Below are positions 34,672 through 43,304 of a stretch of DNA of 64,000 bases, piece after piece. Positions within the stretch are counted from its first letter, which is position 1, and each line of letters starts with the position of its first letter. The position numbers and the translations under genes were made by a program. The stretch is taken from positions 1,364,001 to 1,428,000 of the forward strand of contig OX044365.1 in assembly GCA_943846755.1 (NCBI GenBank). Direction: 5' to 3'. The notes under the pieces were generated by a model. It saw only the letters and a program-made list of their open reading frames with translations. It was not told the DNA's origin and made no database searches. The stretch is from UBA8752 sp002336475 (GTDB lineage: Bacteria > Bacteroidota > Bacteroidia > Flavobacteriales_D > Sanyastnellaceae).

Positions 34672-34778
34672 GACGGTTGATTGGTTTGGCCCTCAATTTG
34701 GGCCACACCCTTTTCCGTCCGAGGGGTGAACTCAGTTGTTTTCGACAAGGCAACCGTGGCCTTCTGCAGAAACCAGAA

Positions 34779-35426
34779 TCAACGCTTGCGTTTGCCCCCA
34801 CCTCCGCGGTTGCGGAAATTGTTGGACGTCTTGCGCTTGCTCTTCAGGATTTCGCTTGAAGACACCAATTCCACCTCAGCTGGCACATCCAATGCACCAC
34901 CTGACATCTCGCGCAACTGGGCGCGAATCAATGGGTCTTCTACCGCCCCCTTGTTCCATGTCAGGTACTGACGCTTGAGCAAATTGGCAATCATCATCGA
35001 CAGCGCGTTCCGCTCTTCGCCCTCGGGCATGGCTTTGGCCTTCTCGATCAATTCCTCTGCGAGCCTTCCATAGAAAGAAGGGCGCTTGCCCATCTGCGTG
35101 TAGCTCAAACGCTCTGGCCCAGGATCTTCTTCTGGCTTGGTCGGAGGTGGGAAAGGACCGTCAATGTCCAGGCTCCAATTGGCCATGACATGCAAGTGTC
35201 CCCAGAGCTTTTCCTCGTGGTCTGCCATTTCCTTGGAACCGGGAATGAGTGTGCGCATCACGCTCACAATCGCTGCCGCACACTTGTTGCGTTCGTCACG
35301 GTCTTCAATGGTGACGCAATGGGCGATCAACTCATGTACTACGCGCCCATATTCTGGAATCGCGATGTCAGGCCGCTGGCTGTTATAGGTCAACCCTTGG
35401 TGGGCTGTTGCAATGGGTTCAGGCAT
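34779..35426 (-). CDS. DUF4290 domain-containing protein
   Basis: 215-residue soluble protein of unknown function, found almost only in Bacteroidota and typically next to murA, as here. Visible motifs are IPEYGRVVHELIAHCVTIED, RDERNKCAAAIVSVMRTLIP and KLWGHLHVMANWSLDIDGPF. The C-terminal 25 residues are a basic Lys/Arg/Gly tail (SKRKTSNNFRNRGGGGKRKR) that could bind nucleic acid. A link to cell-wall synthesis is inferred only from position. Confidence 0.88.
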   Translation of the reverse strand: MPEPIATAHQGLTYNSQRPDIAIPEYGRVVHELIAHCVTIEDRDERNKCAAAIVSVMRTLIPGSKEMADHEEKLWGHLHVMANWSLDIDGPFPPPTKPEEDPGPERLSYTQMGKRPSFYGRLAEELIEKAKAMPEGEERNALSMMIANLLKRQYLTWNKGAVEDPLIRAQLREMSGGALDVPAEVELVSSSEILKSKRKTSNNFRNRGGGGKRKR

Positions 35427-35466
35427 GTTTGCTGCTTTTCAGCAAGGAATTGTACTCCTTGCAGAT

Positions 35467-36306
35467 TCAGCGCTTTTTCAGGACCTCAGTCCCAGCGCCG
35501 AAATTGACGAAATAATCGCCACGTGAAAGATAGCGCAATGTCGCTTGGTTTCCCACGCCACGGAGGACTACGGTGCCAAACTCATCGACAATCTCGTATT
35601 GGGTCGCCTTGGAGAACGACACCACTTGGTTTCGAGCGCTATAGGACATGGTCACTTCGGGCACGTCGCCTTCAAACCTCACCTCGCCTTTGACTTCCAG
35701 TGTACCATCGGGAGCGAGGTGTGTCAAACGGAGCAGGTTTTCGCCTTGAATGGGCTGTATCTCCGTGGCATATGCCCTTTCGCCCGGACCTCCTCTGCCA
35801 TCGAGCCGCACCACATCGACCCACTTGCCCCACTTGAACTGCTGCAAGACAAAAGGCATGCGGCCGTGCTCGCCTTCAGTGACCCAAGACACTTCTCCTG
35901 TCGGGGCAGCGTCAAATGAGACCAATTGAAAACCGGGAATAGGCTGAATGACTTCGGGATTGAGAACCCTGGGAACGCAACCGCTTCGGTGCTTTAATCG
36001 AACAGAAAGACCCTTACCGAGGGTCAAACCTAGCGCACCCAAATCCACTTCAAAAGCATGTGAATTGACGGCATCTGAGGTCAGCATGCCATTTACCCTC
36101 ACCTCATAGCAACAGAAACCTACGCCGTCGGCACTGGGGTCGTTGACCACCAAGAGGTTTTCGCCTTGATACAGTCCACCCAGCTCCAAAGTCTGCTGCG
36201 CCTGAACCGCATTTGAAGCTGTTGCGCAGAGCAACAACACTCCCTTCAAGGCCACTCCGCAACACCGGCGGGCATTTGCACCAAAAGATGTCGAACGACG
36301 TTCCAT
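35467..36306 (-). CDS. Hypothetical secreted protein
   Basis: 279-residue protein with an N-terminal signal sequence (VALKGVLLLCATASNAVQAQ, cleavage after about residue 36) and no recognised domain. The mature part is beta-rich and starts TLELGGLYQGENLLVVNDPS; QGENLL appears again later (QPIQGENLLRLTHLAPDGTL), so two related beta modules are possible. The last 60 residues (SFSKATQYEIVDEFGTVVLR) resemble a T9SS-like or surface beta-sandwich tail, but the sorting signature is not clear. A TAGCTTCG box lies 4 nt upstream of its ATG. Confidence 0.75.
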   Translation of the reverse strand: MERRSTSFGANARRCCGVALKGVLLLCATASNAVQAQQTLELGGLYQGENLLVVNDPSADGVGFCCYEVRVNGMLTSDAVNSHAFEVDLGALGLTLGKGLSVRLKHRSGCVPRVLNPEVIQPIPGFQLVSFDAAPTGEVSWVTEGEHGRMPFVLQQFKWGKWVDVVRLDGRGGPGERAYATEIQPIQGENLLRLTHLAPDGTLEVKGEVRFEGDVPEVTMSYSARNQVVSFSKATQYEIVDEFGTVVLRGVGNQATLRYLSRGDYFVNFGAGTEVLKKR

Positions 36307-36310
36307 GGAC

Positions 36311-36318
36311 CGAAGCTA
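36311..36318 (-). promoter_or_regulatory. Candidate -7 promoter box of the secreted protein gene (leaderless)
   Basis: On the minus strand the sequence reads TAGCTTCG, then GTCC, then the ATG at 36306. The 4-nt gap matches the arrangement at uvrD, rfaD, the TonB-like gene and ugd. Confidence 0.4.
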
Positions 36319-36376
36319 AGGCAACGGCATCAATTCTTCGACCTCTGATCAAGAACTGCAGATGTGGGAATGCCCC

Positions 36377-36384
36377 TAAACTTG
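36377..36384 (+). promoter_or_regulatory. Candidate -7 promoter box of the histidine kinase gene
   Basis: TAAACTTG followed by five bases (CAACC) and the GTG at 36390. The match to TAnnTTTG has one mismatch. It supports the GTG start over the upstream ATG codons, which would overlap the divergent gene. Confidence 0.35.
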
Positions 36385-36389
36385 CAACC

Positions 36390-37682
36390 GTGTCCAGACA
36401 ACGAATCCGCATTCTCATCCTCACGGGCTTGGTCTCCATTGGTGGTACACTGCTGTTGCAATTGACGTGGCTTCAGCAGGCGGCTGACTTGAGCGAAAGG
36501 GAGTTCAGCGATCGTGTGGTCACCGCCATGACAGAGGTGGTGGAACGCATCCAATCCATGCGCGGAGACAGCGCCGTGGTCGAACCTGTGCAACAGGCCT
36601 CCTCCAATTATTTCGTGGCCAACCTCAACGACACCCTGCATCCTTTTTTACTCGAAGCGCTGTTGCGTGAAAGCTTTGAAGGTGCCGCTCTTTCTGCCGA
36701 TTTTGAATATGCCATCTACGATTGCTTCAGCGACAGCATCCTCTATGGTGGCCGGGTTGGTCAGGCGCCCGAAGACAACGCTCCCTCTCCCCGCTTCGAT
36801 CGCGACGGCCACTATTTCGGCATCCGGTTTCCCGAACGCCGCGCCGACTTGATCATGTCGCTGGACCGGTGGCTGATTGCCAGCCTCCTGCAACTCCTGG
36901 TCTTGGGCACTTTTGTCTACACGGTGGTCATCGTACTCAAGCAAAAACGCCTGTCAGAAGTCCGGGACGACTTCATCAACAACATGACACACGAGTTCAA
37001 AACGCCCATTGCATCCATCGAATCTGGGGCACAACTGTTGCAGCGGGAGGACATTGGATCGGACCCCAAGAGTCGGAACCGGTACTTGGACCTCATCCTT
37101 TCTGAAAACCGACGGATGCGCCGTCAGGTCGAAAAGGTCATGGAAATCGCCACCCTTGATGGGCAGTCCCAAGTCCTTCAGAAGGAGGACTTTGGCGTGG
37201 TTTCCTGGGCAGAGGCAGCGATCGAGGCCATTTACCCTTCCATTGCGCTCAATGGAGGAGAAGTCCTGCTTCAGGTGGACACCAAGAGCTGGCCTCCATC
37301 GCTCGGCGACAACCCCATAATCTCTGGTGACCGGACCCACCTTGATGGCGTGCTCAGCAACCTTTTGGACAATGCGGTTCGTTACGCCGGAGAGGTCCCA
37401 CCGCAGATCACAGTGGCGCTCACCTATGTCGACAGCCCCAAGCCACACTGGCAAGTCGATGTTGAGGACAATGGCATGGGCATACCCAAAATGCACCAAG
37501 CGCGCATTTTCGAACGGTTTCACCGTGTTCCAACGGGCAACCGACACGACGTTCAAGGATTCGGCCTCGGTCTGCATTATGTGAGCACCATTGTTAAGGC
37601 CCACGGAGGAACAGTGAGCTGCTCCAGTGAACCCGGTGTAGGCAGCACTTTTTCGGTTGAACTCCCCGCCCTCATAGCATGA
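36390..37682 (+). CDS. Sensor histidine kinase
   Basis: Membrane kinase of 430 residues with a GTG start; the ATG codons further upstream lie in or beside the divergent gene and would place 40-60 polar residues before the first helix. The first membrane helix (ILILTGLVSIGGTLLLQLTW) and the second (IASLLQLLVLGTFVYTVVIV) bracket a periplasmic sensor domain of about 140 residues. HisKA has phospho-acceptor His201 (NNMTHEFKTPIAS); the ATPase domain has N box LSNLLDNAVRYAG, G1 DNGMGIP and G2 GFGLGLHYV. It overlaps the response regulator by 4 nt, so they form one two-component pair. Confidence 0.9.
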   Translation: MSRQRIRILILTGLVSIGGTLLLQLTWLQQAADLSEREFSDRVVTAMTEVVERIQSMRGDSAVVEPVQQASSNYFVANLNDTLHPFLLEALLRESFEGAALSADFEYAIYDCFSDSILYGGRVGQAPEDNAPSPRFDRDGHYFGIRFPERRADLIMSLDRWLIASLLQLLVLGTFVYTVVIVLKQKRLSEVRDDFINNMTHEFKTPIASIESGAQLLQREDIGSDPKSRNRYLDLILSENRRMRRQVEKVMEIATLDGQSQVLQKEDFGVVSWAEAAIEAIYPSIALNGGEVLLQVDTKSWPPSLGDNPIISGDRTHLDGVLSNLLDNAVRYAGEVPPQITVALTYVDSPKPHWQVDVEDNGMGIPKMHQARIFERFHRVPTGNRHDVQGFGLGLHYVSTIVKAHGGTVSCSSEPGVGSTFSVELPALIA

Positions 37683-38383
37683 CTCAGGACGCCCCCCAAG
37701 TGCTGCTGGTCGAAGACGACCCCACCCTGGGGTTGTTGCTGCATGATGTGCTGCGTCTGGACGGGTTCAAGGTCACATTGGTGCGGGACGGTTTGGAAGC
37801 CTTGCCCACTTTTCACGCTGGGCGTTTTGACCTCGCTTTGCTCGATGTCATGCTGCCAGGCAGGGATGGATTCGAATTGACCCAAGACCTGAGGGTCGTG
37901 GCGCCCCACCTTCCAATTGTGCTGCTCACAGCACGAGACCGGGTCGAAGACCGCGTGCACGGACTGAAATGTGGCGCCGATGACTATGTGATCAAGCCCT
38001 TTGACAATGAAGAGCTGTTGCTCCGGCTGCGGTCGGTCCTCAAGCGCAACCAACAAGGACAAGCTGAACCCCGTGTCTTGGCCCTTGGCGACTTGCGTTA
38101 CGACCCAGAATCCTATGAAATCACTTGGAGCGGCGGTGAACGCCGGCTGACCCCCAAAGAGGGCGACGTGCTGAAGATCTTACTGCAACGGGCAGGACGC
38201 ACCACAGAGCGCGACTTGATTTGCCGCATGGTCTGGGGGGCGTCGGGCTATTTTGTGGGGCGCAGCTTAGACGTCTACATCAACCGGCTGCGGAAAATCC
38301 TCAAGGCAGACCCAAAAGTGACGCTGCGCACCCTTCATGGTGTCGGCTTTAGATTGGACGGACCTGCCGGTGAAGCCCCTTGA
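37679..38383 (+). CDS. OmpR-family response regulator
   Basis: 234-residue DNA-binding regulator. The receiver domain has the acidic pair EDD (12-14), phospho-acceptor Asp56 (LALLDVMLPGRDG), Thr in LLTARD and Lys in VIKPFDNEE. The C-terminal winged-helix domain has LTPKEGDVLKILLQRAGRTT and SLDVYINRLRKILKADPKVT followed by LRTLHGVGFRL. Start and kinase stop overlap (ATGA). The regulon is unknown; it converges on the arylsulfotransferase-like gene with a 2-nt gap. Confidence 0.95.
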   Translation: MTQDAPQVLLVEDDPTLGLLLHDVLRLDGFKVTLVRDGLEALPTFHAGRFDLALLDVMLPGRDGFELTQDLRVVAPHLPIVLLTARDRVEDRVHGLKCGADDYVIKPFDNEELLLRLRSVLKRNQQGQAEPRVLALGDLRYDPESYEITWSGGERRLTPKEGDVLKILLQRAGRTTERDLICRMVWGASGYFVGRSLDVYINRLRKILKADPKVTLRTLHGVGFRLDGPAGEAP

Positions 38384-38385
38384 AC

Positions 38386-40365
38386 TCAAGGGCAAAAACT
38401 GCCGAAAAAAGTCAGGAGTGCCAAGACATCTGAAACCCCAACGATGCCATCTCCATCCAGGTCTGAAGGGCAGTCGGATTGTGCGGTGAATTGACAGCTG
38501 CCATCATCAAAAATGGCCAGGGCACTAAAATTGACTGCTTGTTCAGAGGTACATCCAACCGAAGGCCCGCCGCTGCACAACGCATCGTCGAGGGCAAATG
38601 GGCTGAACGCCGGGTTGTCTGGATCATTGCAGCCCGGACACGATGAAACAGCAAGTCCAATGCAACCGCGTTGTTCTTGCACACCTTCTGAAAGCGGCCA
38701 GGCCAATGAAAGGGTGCGTTGCACTGGTTCTATCGCGCCATCGGCCATGTACTGGTAATCCCAGTTTCCGTTGCCCAGCAAAAGAGAACCCGTCCAGGTT
38801 CCAAATCCTCCTGGGGTCAATGCATAGGGACTGTCTTCAATCACGAGCGTCACCTCCGATGGCAAACTGTCCAAGGCCGTGGCATCGGCCCTAAACATGA
38901 CTTCATACTGGCACGTGCCCAGGTCCAAACCAGCAAGAGCGCAGGGGTCAAAATTGACCGCCAATGAATCGGCGCAACCCCCGATCGACAATGGATCTAC
39001 CTCTGTCCCTGCACACAGACAATCGACGCCCAACGTGTCATTTTCAGTGCATGGATTCCCATCGTCACAAGGCCCTCCAGGCGAGAAACAGGGACCTTCC
39101 AAAACGGCCAAGGCGTCATAATTACAAGCCAGCTCATCGCGACACCCCTGCCGCATCGGCAAGTCATCGGTGGGCACTTTCCGGGCCCGGTAAGTGAAGT
39201 GGTTCGAAGGAAAGTAAATGCCGCCACACAGGTCACCTTCGGCTGTGTATTCGGTGACCATTCCGCCTCCATAGTCATCGGAACTCGCAGTCCCCCAACC
39301 GATCAGGGTTCCGCCTTCTGGAAGCCTTTGAATGCTGCCTTGTGAGGACGCATAACTGCCATCAGGATGAACCCACTCTTGCAGCTGCGTGGCCACTTGC
39401 GATTCAAAATCAAGGACATATTCCACCCCTCGGGAAACCGCATCAGGCTTGCCTGTGCCGTTGTCAAACAAGATCAGGTGGTCTTCTCCGATCAACTGCG
39501 CATCGTGCGGGTGTTTAAAAGCCGATCCGGCCGTGGCAAAAGTGAAGTCAGAAAATGGCCCACCCAGCGACCAGACAATGTCCCCGGTCTCTTTGTCAAT
39601 CCTGACAACCAAGTCCATGTTGCGCAGGCACAACAAGATGTCTCCATTGTCCAGGGTCTGGAATGCATTGTGGTGATAAGCGTCCAACAGACTGGATTGC
39701 CAGTTGCAGTGCGTGCACCAAGTTGGCGGAATGTTCTCCGTTCCTCTCCACGACCAAACCACATTGCCCATGGTGTCTTGTTCCTGGATCAGGCAATCGA
39801 TCAATGAGCGTTCAGGATCCACCGGATCTGGCACGCTGTCAGCAACATTGACCACCACAATTTCCCGACCGAAAATGAGCGCATGCCCATTCTCCTGAAG
39901 TTCTATGTCATGAAAATCAGAATTGGCGCCGTCAAAACCTATGGTTTTTGTCACTTGGAGAGAACTGTCCAGAACTTCCCAGTAACCGCCTAGAGAAGAA
40001 AACCATGTCAAACTCCCTTCGGGATGATGTTCAAAACAGAATCCCTGATTTGGCGTCAACTCATTAAAGACTTGATGGCCCATAGGATCAATCACCATGG
40101 GGTAAGTCAAGTTGGAACTGAACCGAGGAGAAGTGATGATCCAACCTTCTTCAAAAAGATGACCGGGCTCGAGCACAACATCAATGTCGAGCGGCGATGT
40201 GTTTTGGGCCTGGACTTCAACTGAGACAGCACACAATCCAGCAATAATGCACATTGCCCACCACAGGTGTACACACAAAATTTTGGAAACGCACGGAAAG
40301 GATGGACCGTAGGATGCAAATTGCCTTAATCGGAGGAAGGGGATAAAATGCAACGACAATCTCAT
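38386..40365 (-). CDS. Secreted arylsulfotransferase-like protein with GCTD repeats and dockerin-like C-terminus
   Basis: About 660 residues. The first 50 are an export signal; the true start is uncertain (ATG at 40365, or the ATG at 40254 that gives MCIIAGLCAVSVEVQAQ). Residues about 60-400 resemble the arylsulfotransferase (ASST) beta-propeller: HHNAFQTLDNGDILLCLRNM, RIDKETGDIVWSLGG, HPHDAQLIGEDHLILFDNG and LPEGGTLIGWGT. Then come four degenerate GCTDxxACNYD-type modules (first GCRDELACNYDALAV). The last 30 residues contain one dockerin-like calcium loop, DLDGDGIVGVSDVLALLTFF. No T9SS sorting domain is seen. Sulfotransfer is inferred from the fold only. Confidence 0.78.
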   Translation of the reverse strand: MRLSLHFIPFLRLRQFASYGPSFPCVSKILCVHLWWAMCIIAGLCAVSVEVQAQNTSPLDIDVVLEPGHLFEEGWIITSPRFSSNLTYPMVIDPMGHQVFNELTPNQGFCFEHHPEGSLTWFSSLGGYWEVLDSSLQVTKTIGFDGANSDFHDIELQENGHALIFGREIVVVNVADSVPDPVDPERSLIDCLIQEQDTMGNVVWSWRGTENIPPTWCTHCNWQSSLLDAYHHNAFQTLDNGDILLCLRNMDLVVRIDKETGDIVWSLGGPFSDFTFATAGSAFKHPHDAQLIGEDHLILFDNGTGKPDAVSRGVEYVLDFESQVATQLQEWVHPDGSYASSQGSIQRLPEGGTLIGWGTASSDDYGGGMVTEYTAEGDLCGGIYFPSNHFTYRARKVPTDDLPMRQGCRDELACNYDALAVLEGPCFSPGGPCDDGNPCTENDTLGVDCLCAGTEVDPLSIGGCADSLAVNFDPCALAGLDLGTCQYEVMFRADATALDSLPSEVTLVIEDSPYALTPGGFGTWTGSLLLGNGNWDYQYMADGAIEPVQRTLSLAWPLSEGVQEQRGCIGLAVSSCPGCNDPDNPAFSPFALDDALCSGGPSVGCTSEQAVNFSALAIFDDGSCQFTAQSDCPSDLDGDGIVGVSDVLALLTFFGSFCP

Positions 40366-40433
40366 TAGACTCAAATCCGACTAGGCGGCAATATACGCAT
40401 TTCTGTCGACTTAATACTCACATCTATCGGTTA

Positions 40434-40985
40434 ATGGGCTCAAATCACCGCGTTTATACGACCTTGGCATTCGCCTCATTGCTGGCCCTGGTTATTTGCC
40501 CTTTCGACGCCTGTGCGCAGTTGGGAAGAAGCAGCATGGACAGGTTTGATGTGGTCAATGTAGGCTTGGGAATGAGCAACCGTGGGCTGCCCATTTTCGT
40601 GGAATTGGAGCAGTCTCTGGACGAACACATTTCAGCGGGTGTGATGGCAAGCTACAGGAGCTATACCGAAGGTGGTGCGGCCGGTTCATGGAGGCACCAG
40701 TTTCTGGGTCTGGGTGCACAAGGGCACTATCACTTTGTGGAATTGGCGCCCCCTCCATTTGACTTTTTCGCCGGGTTGACGTTCACCTGGTTCGCCCACA
40801 ATTTCAAATGGGCAGGCGGTCAAAACTTGCCGGGAGCATACTCGGGCAGTGTCAATGGCGGTTTCCAACTTGCAGCGCACATTGGTGGCCGCTATACCTA
40901 CAAAGATTGGACCCTCTTTGCACAAATGACAGGAGGCTCCATGATGAATGACCTTACTGTTGGATTGTCCATTCCACTGAAATGA
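40434..40985 (+). CDS. Hypothetical outer-membrane beta-barrel-like protein
   Basis: 183 residues with a signal peptide (TLAFASLLALVICPFDACAQ). The mature part alternates hydrophobic and polar residues with frequent Gly and aromatic residues (AGVMASYRSYTEGGAAGSWR, FFAGLTFTWFAHNFKWAGGQ, YTYKDWTLFAQMTGGSMMND), the pattern of a small outer-membrane barrel. No family was recognised. It overlaps the next gene by 4 nt. Confidence 0.75.
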   Translation: MGSNHRVYTTLAFASLLALVICPFDACAQLGRSSMDRFDVVNVGLGMSNRGLPIFVELEQSLDEHISAGVMASYRSYTEGGAAGSWRHQFLGLGAQGHYHFVELAPPPFDFFAGLTFTWFAHNFKWAGGQNLPGAYSGSVNGGFQLAAHIGGRYTYKDWTLFAQMTGGSMMNDLTVGLSIPLK

Positions 40986-41752
40986 ACATCAAATCAAAGC
41001 TCCTCATTGCGGCTCTGGCCCTGCTGCAAGGCACCTCTTGGGCACAAGGGGCGGGAGAATCTCCAGCTGAGGGCGGCTTTGACCCTGGCTTTCAAGCGGC
41101 CATTCACGTTGGAGGACAGGCGCCAAACAAAGCGTTATCCGAGCGGTTTGGATTGTCCAACACCGTGGGGCTCTCTGTGTACCACCTGTCTGCAGTGGGA
41201 TGGCGATGGGGGGTGCATTACCGTTTTCAAACGGGGTCGGACGTTCGGGAGCCTGGGCTGCTGGTCAACCTGCGAGACCCAAGCGGGCGCATCATCGACA
41301 ATGAAGGCCGCATCGCATTGGTGACTGCCCAGCAAAGGGGCACCGTTTTTTCGCTCTCAGCAGGGCGCCTTTTCCCAACGGATTTCTTGTCGAGCGGGTC
41401 TGGTCTATTGCTGGAAGTTTTGGGCGGTTATTGGGAGCACAAAGTGCATTTCCAAAACCGGGGCAACCGCTTGACCCAACTTGATGAACCGCACATCAAA
41501 GGGTACGACCGACTGACCGGAGGCCTGATGGTCATGCCAAGGCTGGGCTATGTGCACGACTCGAGCAACGGTCTTGTCCGTTTTCAATGTGGGGTCGAGG
41601 CCATGTTGGGAAACCTTCAACCCAACAGGGTCTGGAATGCCGATACCATGATGGCCGACGAAGGGCCACGGAAAGACGGCACCATTGGAGTGTTTGCGGC
41701 TTGGATACTGAGGCTCAAGCCGCGCTCCACTGACGTGGATTACTACCATTAA
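40982..41752 (+). CDS. Hypothetical secreted or outer-membrane protein
   Basis: 256 residues with a signal peptide (KLLIAALALLQGTSWAQG). The mature part shows repeated amphipathic strands ending in aromatic residues (VGLSVYHLSAVGWRWGVHYR, LLEVLGGYWEHKVHFQNRGN, LMVMPRLGYVHDSSNGLVRF), so it may also be a barrel. ATGA overlap with the preceding gene suggests the two products act together. It ends 7 nt before waaA. Confidence 0.72.
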   Translation: MNIKSKLLIAALALLQGTSWAQGAGESPAEGGFDPGFQAAIHVGGQAPNKALSERFGLSNTVGLSVYHLSAVGWRWGVHYRFQTGSDVREPGLLVNLRDPSGRIIDNEGRIALVTAQQRGTVFSLSAGRLFPTDFLSSGSGLLLEVLGGYWEHKVHFQNRGNRLTQLDEPHIKGYDRLTGGLMVMPRLGYVHDSSNGLVRFQCGVEAMLGNLQPNRVWNADTMMADEGPRKDGTIGVFAAWILRLKPRSTDVDYYH

Positions 41753-41759
41753 GCCCTAA

Positions 41760-43031
41760 ATGTTGACCGCCTATCGCATCGTCATTGTCGTGCTCACTGC
41801 TGGATTGAGACTGGCAGCAGCATGTGGACACACCAAAGCACGGGCTGCGTGGCATGGAAGAAAAGGATGGGCAAAACGCATACAACAGGCGGTCCAAGCA
41901 GCACGTGCCCAAGGCAGAACAGAACCTTGGATGCACATTCACTGCGCTTCCTTGGGTGAATACGAGCAGGGGGCGCCAGTCTTGAAGCAATGGCGCGAGC
42001 GTCACCCGGACCAACCCATCCTGCTCACTTTTTTCTCCCCATCTGGCATCGAAGGCGTGCAGGAATCTCAGGCCGATCACGTGGACTACTTGCCATTTGA
42101 TCAACCCCGCGCCATGCGCAAATGGGTCGGTGCTCTCGAAGTCTCGGACCTCATCCTCGTCAAATATGAGCTGTGGCCAGAGTTAATCCGTCGTTATGTC
42201 GATTCAGGAACACGTGTCCATTTGGTCGCCGCGCGCTTTGACCATGGCCGCCATCCCATGGGCTGGATGGGCCAATGGATGCGCCGGCAGCTGGGCCTGC
42301 TGACCACGCTTCAAGTCCAAGACGCAGCATCGGCCGAAGTGGCGCGTTCAAGTGGCATAAACGCAGAGGTCACGGGCGATCCAAGGGTGGACCAAGTCAG
42401 GAAAACCGCGCAGTCAACCCCTCCCCTCAACACCGCGCACGCCTTGGAGCAGATTCGCACATGGGCGGGTGGGCGCCGTCTCCTTGTGGTCGGCAGCGCA
42501 TGGCCTCCAGAATGGCGCGCGCTGGCTGACATTTTGGACGGCCATGATCAATGGGCGGTGCTGTGTGCACCCCATGACATCAACGGGCGTCACGTCGATG
42601 GGTGGAGCCAGCACCCGGATGCGGTGCGCTTCTCATCATGGAATTCAGGGGAAGTCTCCGCTGCAATGCCCTCCTCCTCCATCCTCATACTCGACCGCAT
42701 AGGCATCCTGAAGTATGCTTACGGCTTGGGCGATTTGGCCGTTGTTGGCGGCGGATGGGGCCAGGGGGTCCACAACGTTTTGGAGCCTGCTGCTTTTGGA
42801 CTTCCAGTGTTGTTCGGACCTGCGGTGGCAGGTTTTCGCGAGATCGAAGCCCTGATCCAATGCGGTGCTGCCCGCATGTGCAAGACCCCCTCAGACTTGG
42901 CCAGGTGCACTTCAGATTGGATGATGGAGGCGGAAAACCGCGCAAAAGCAGGAGCTCAAGCTGCCCAATGGGTGAACACCCATGGTGGTGCTGCATTGCG
43001 CATTGCCAAAGCCATCGAGGCCGCTCGCTGA
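41760..43031 (+). CDS. waaA: 3-deoxy-D-manno-octulosonic acid (Kdo) transferase
   Basis: GT30 glycosyltransferase that adds Kdo to lipid A precursor at the inner membrane. The 423 residues start with a membrane-anchoring helix (IVIVVLTAGLRLAAACG). Family motifs are HIHCASLGEYEQGAPVL (with the catalytic Glu), ILLTFFSPSGIEGVQ, LILVKYELWPELIRR, VTGDPRVDQV and GGWGQGVHNVLEPAAFGLPV with the sugar-nucleotide-binding E near the end. It follows the two envelope proteins closely and ends before a shared terminator. Confidence 0.93.
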   Translation: MLTAYRIVIVVLTAGLRLAAACGHTKARAAWHGRKGWAKRIQQAVQAARAQGRTEPWMHIHCASLGEYEQGAPVLKQWRERHPDQPILLTFFSPSGIEGVQESQADHVDYLPFDQPRAMRKWVGALEVSDLILVKYELWPELIRRYVDSGTRVHLVAARFDHGRHPMGWMGQWMRRQLGLLTTLQVQDAASAEVARSSGINAEVTGDPRVDQVRKTAQSTPPLNTAHALEQIRTWAGGRRLLVVGSAWPPEWRALADILDGHDQWAVLCAPHDINGRHVDGWSQHPDAVRFSSWNSGEVSAAMPSSSILILDRIGILKYAYGLGDLAVVGGGWGQGVHNVLEPAAFGLPVLFGPAVAGFREIEALIQCGAARMCKTPSDLARCTSDWMMEAENRAKAGAQAAQWVNTHGGAALRIAKAIEAAR

Positions 43032-43050
43032 GCCATCCATGGAAACAAAA

Positions 43051-43075
43051 AAAGGACGTCCACTGGACGTCCTTT
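43051..43075. terminator. Bidirectional terminator between waaA and tRNA-Gly
   Basis: Perfect 11-bp inverted repeat AAAGGACGTCC / GGACGTCCTTT with a 3-nt loop. It ends waaA on the plus strand and lies 5 nt after the tRNA-Gly 3' end on the minus strand. Confidence 0.85.
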
Positions 43076-43079
43076 CTTG

Positions 43080-43152
43080 AGCGAGAAACGAGACTCGAAC
43101 TCGCGACCCCAACCTTGGCAAGGTTGTGCTCTACCAACTGAGCTATTCTCGC
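43080..43152 (-). tRNA. tRNA-Gly (anticodon GCC)
   Basis: 73 nt on the minus strand. The acceptor stem is GCGAGAA/TTCTCGC, the D arm GCTCAGTTGGTAGAGC, the anticodon arm CAACCTTGCCAAGGTTG with GCC in the loop, and the T arm GCGAGTTCGAGTCTCGT. The discriminator is T and no CCA is encoded, so CCA must be added after transcription. Confidence 0.96.
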
Positions 43153-43304
43153 TTGGGACGGCAAATTTACACCAAATCATCATGTCTCCAACCTTAGCAT
43201 CGACAAATCCCTGTAGAACCTCACATATAATTTTTGGGCGGATTAGCACTTCTTGTGCATATTGAGAGCAAGACCTGTTTGCCAGCAGAAACCCTTACCA
43301 AACC

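Noticed and set aside
35467..36306. T9SS sorting domain in the hypothetical secreted protein
   Set aside because: The last 60 residues are beta-rich, but the PNP motif and the conserved final Lys/Arg pattern of type A domains are not convincing.
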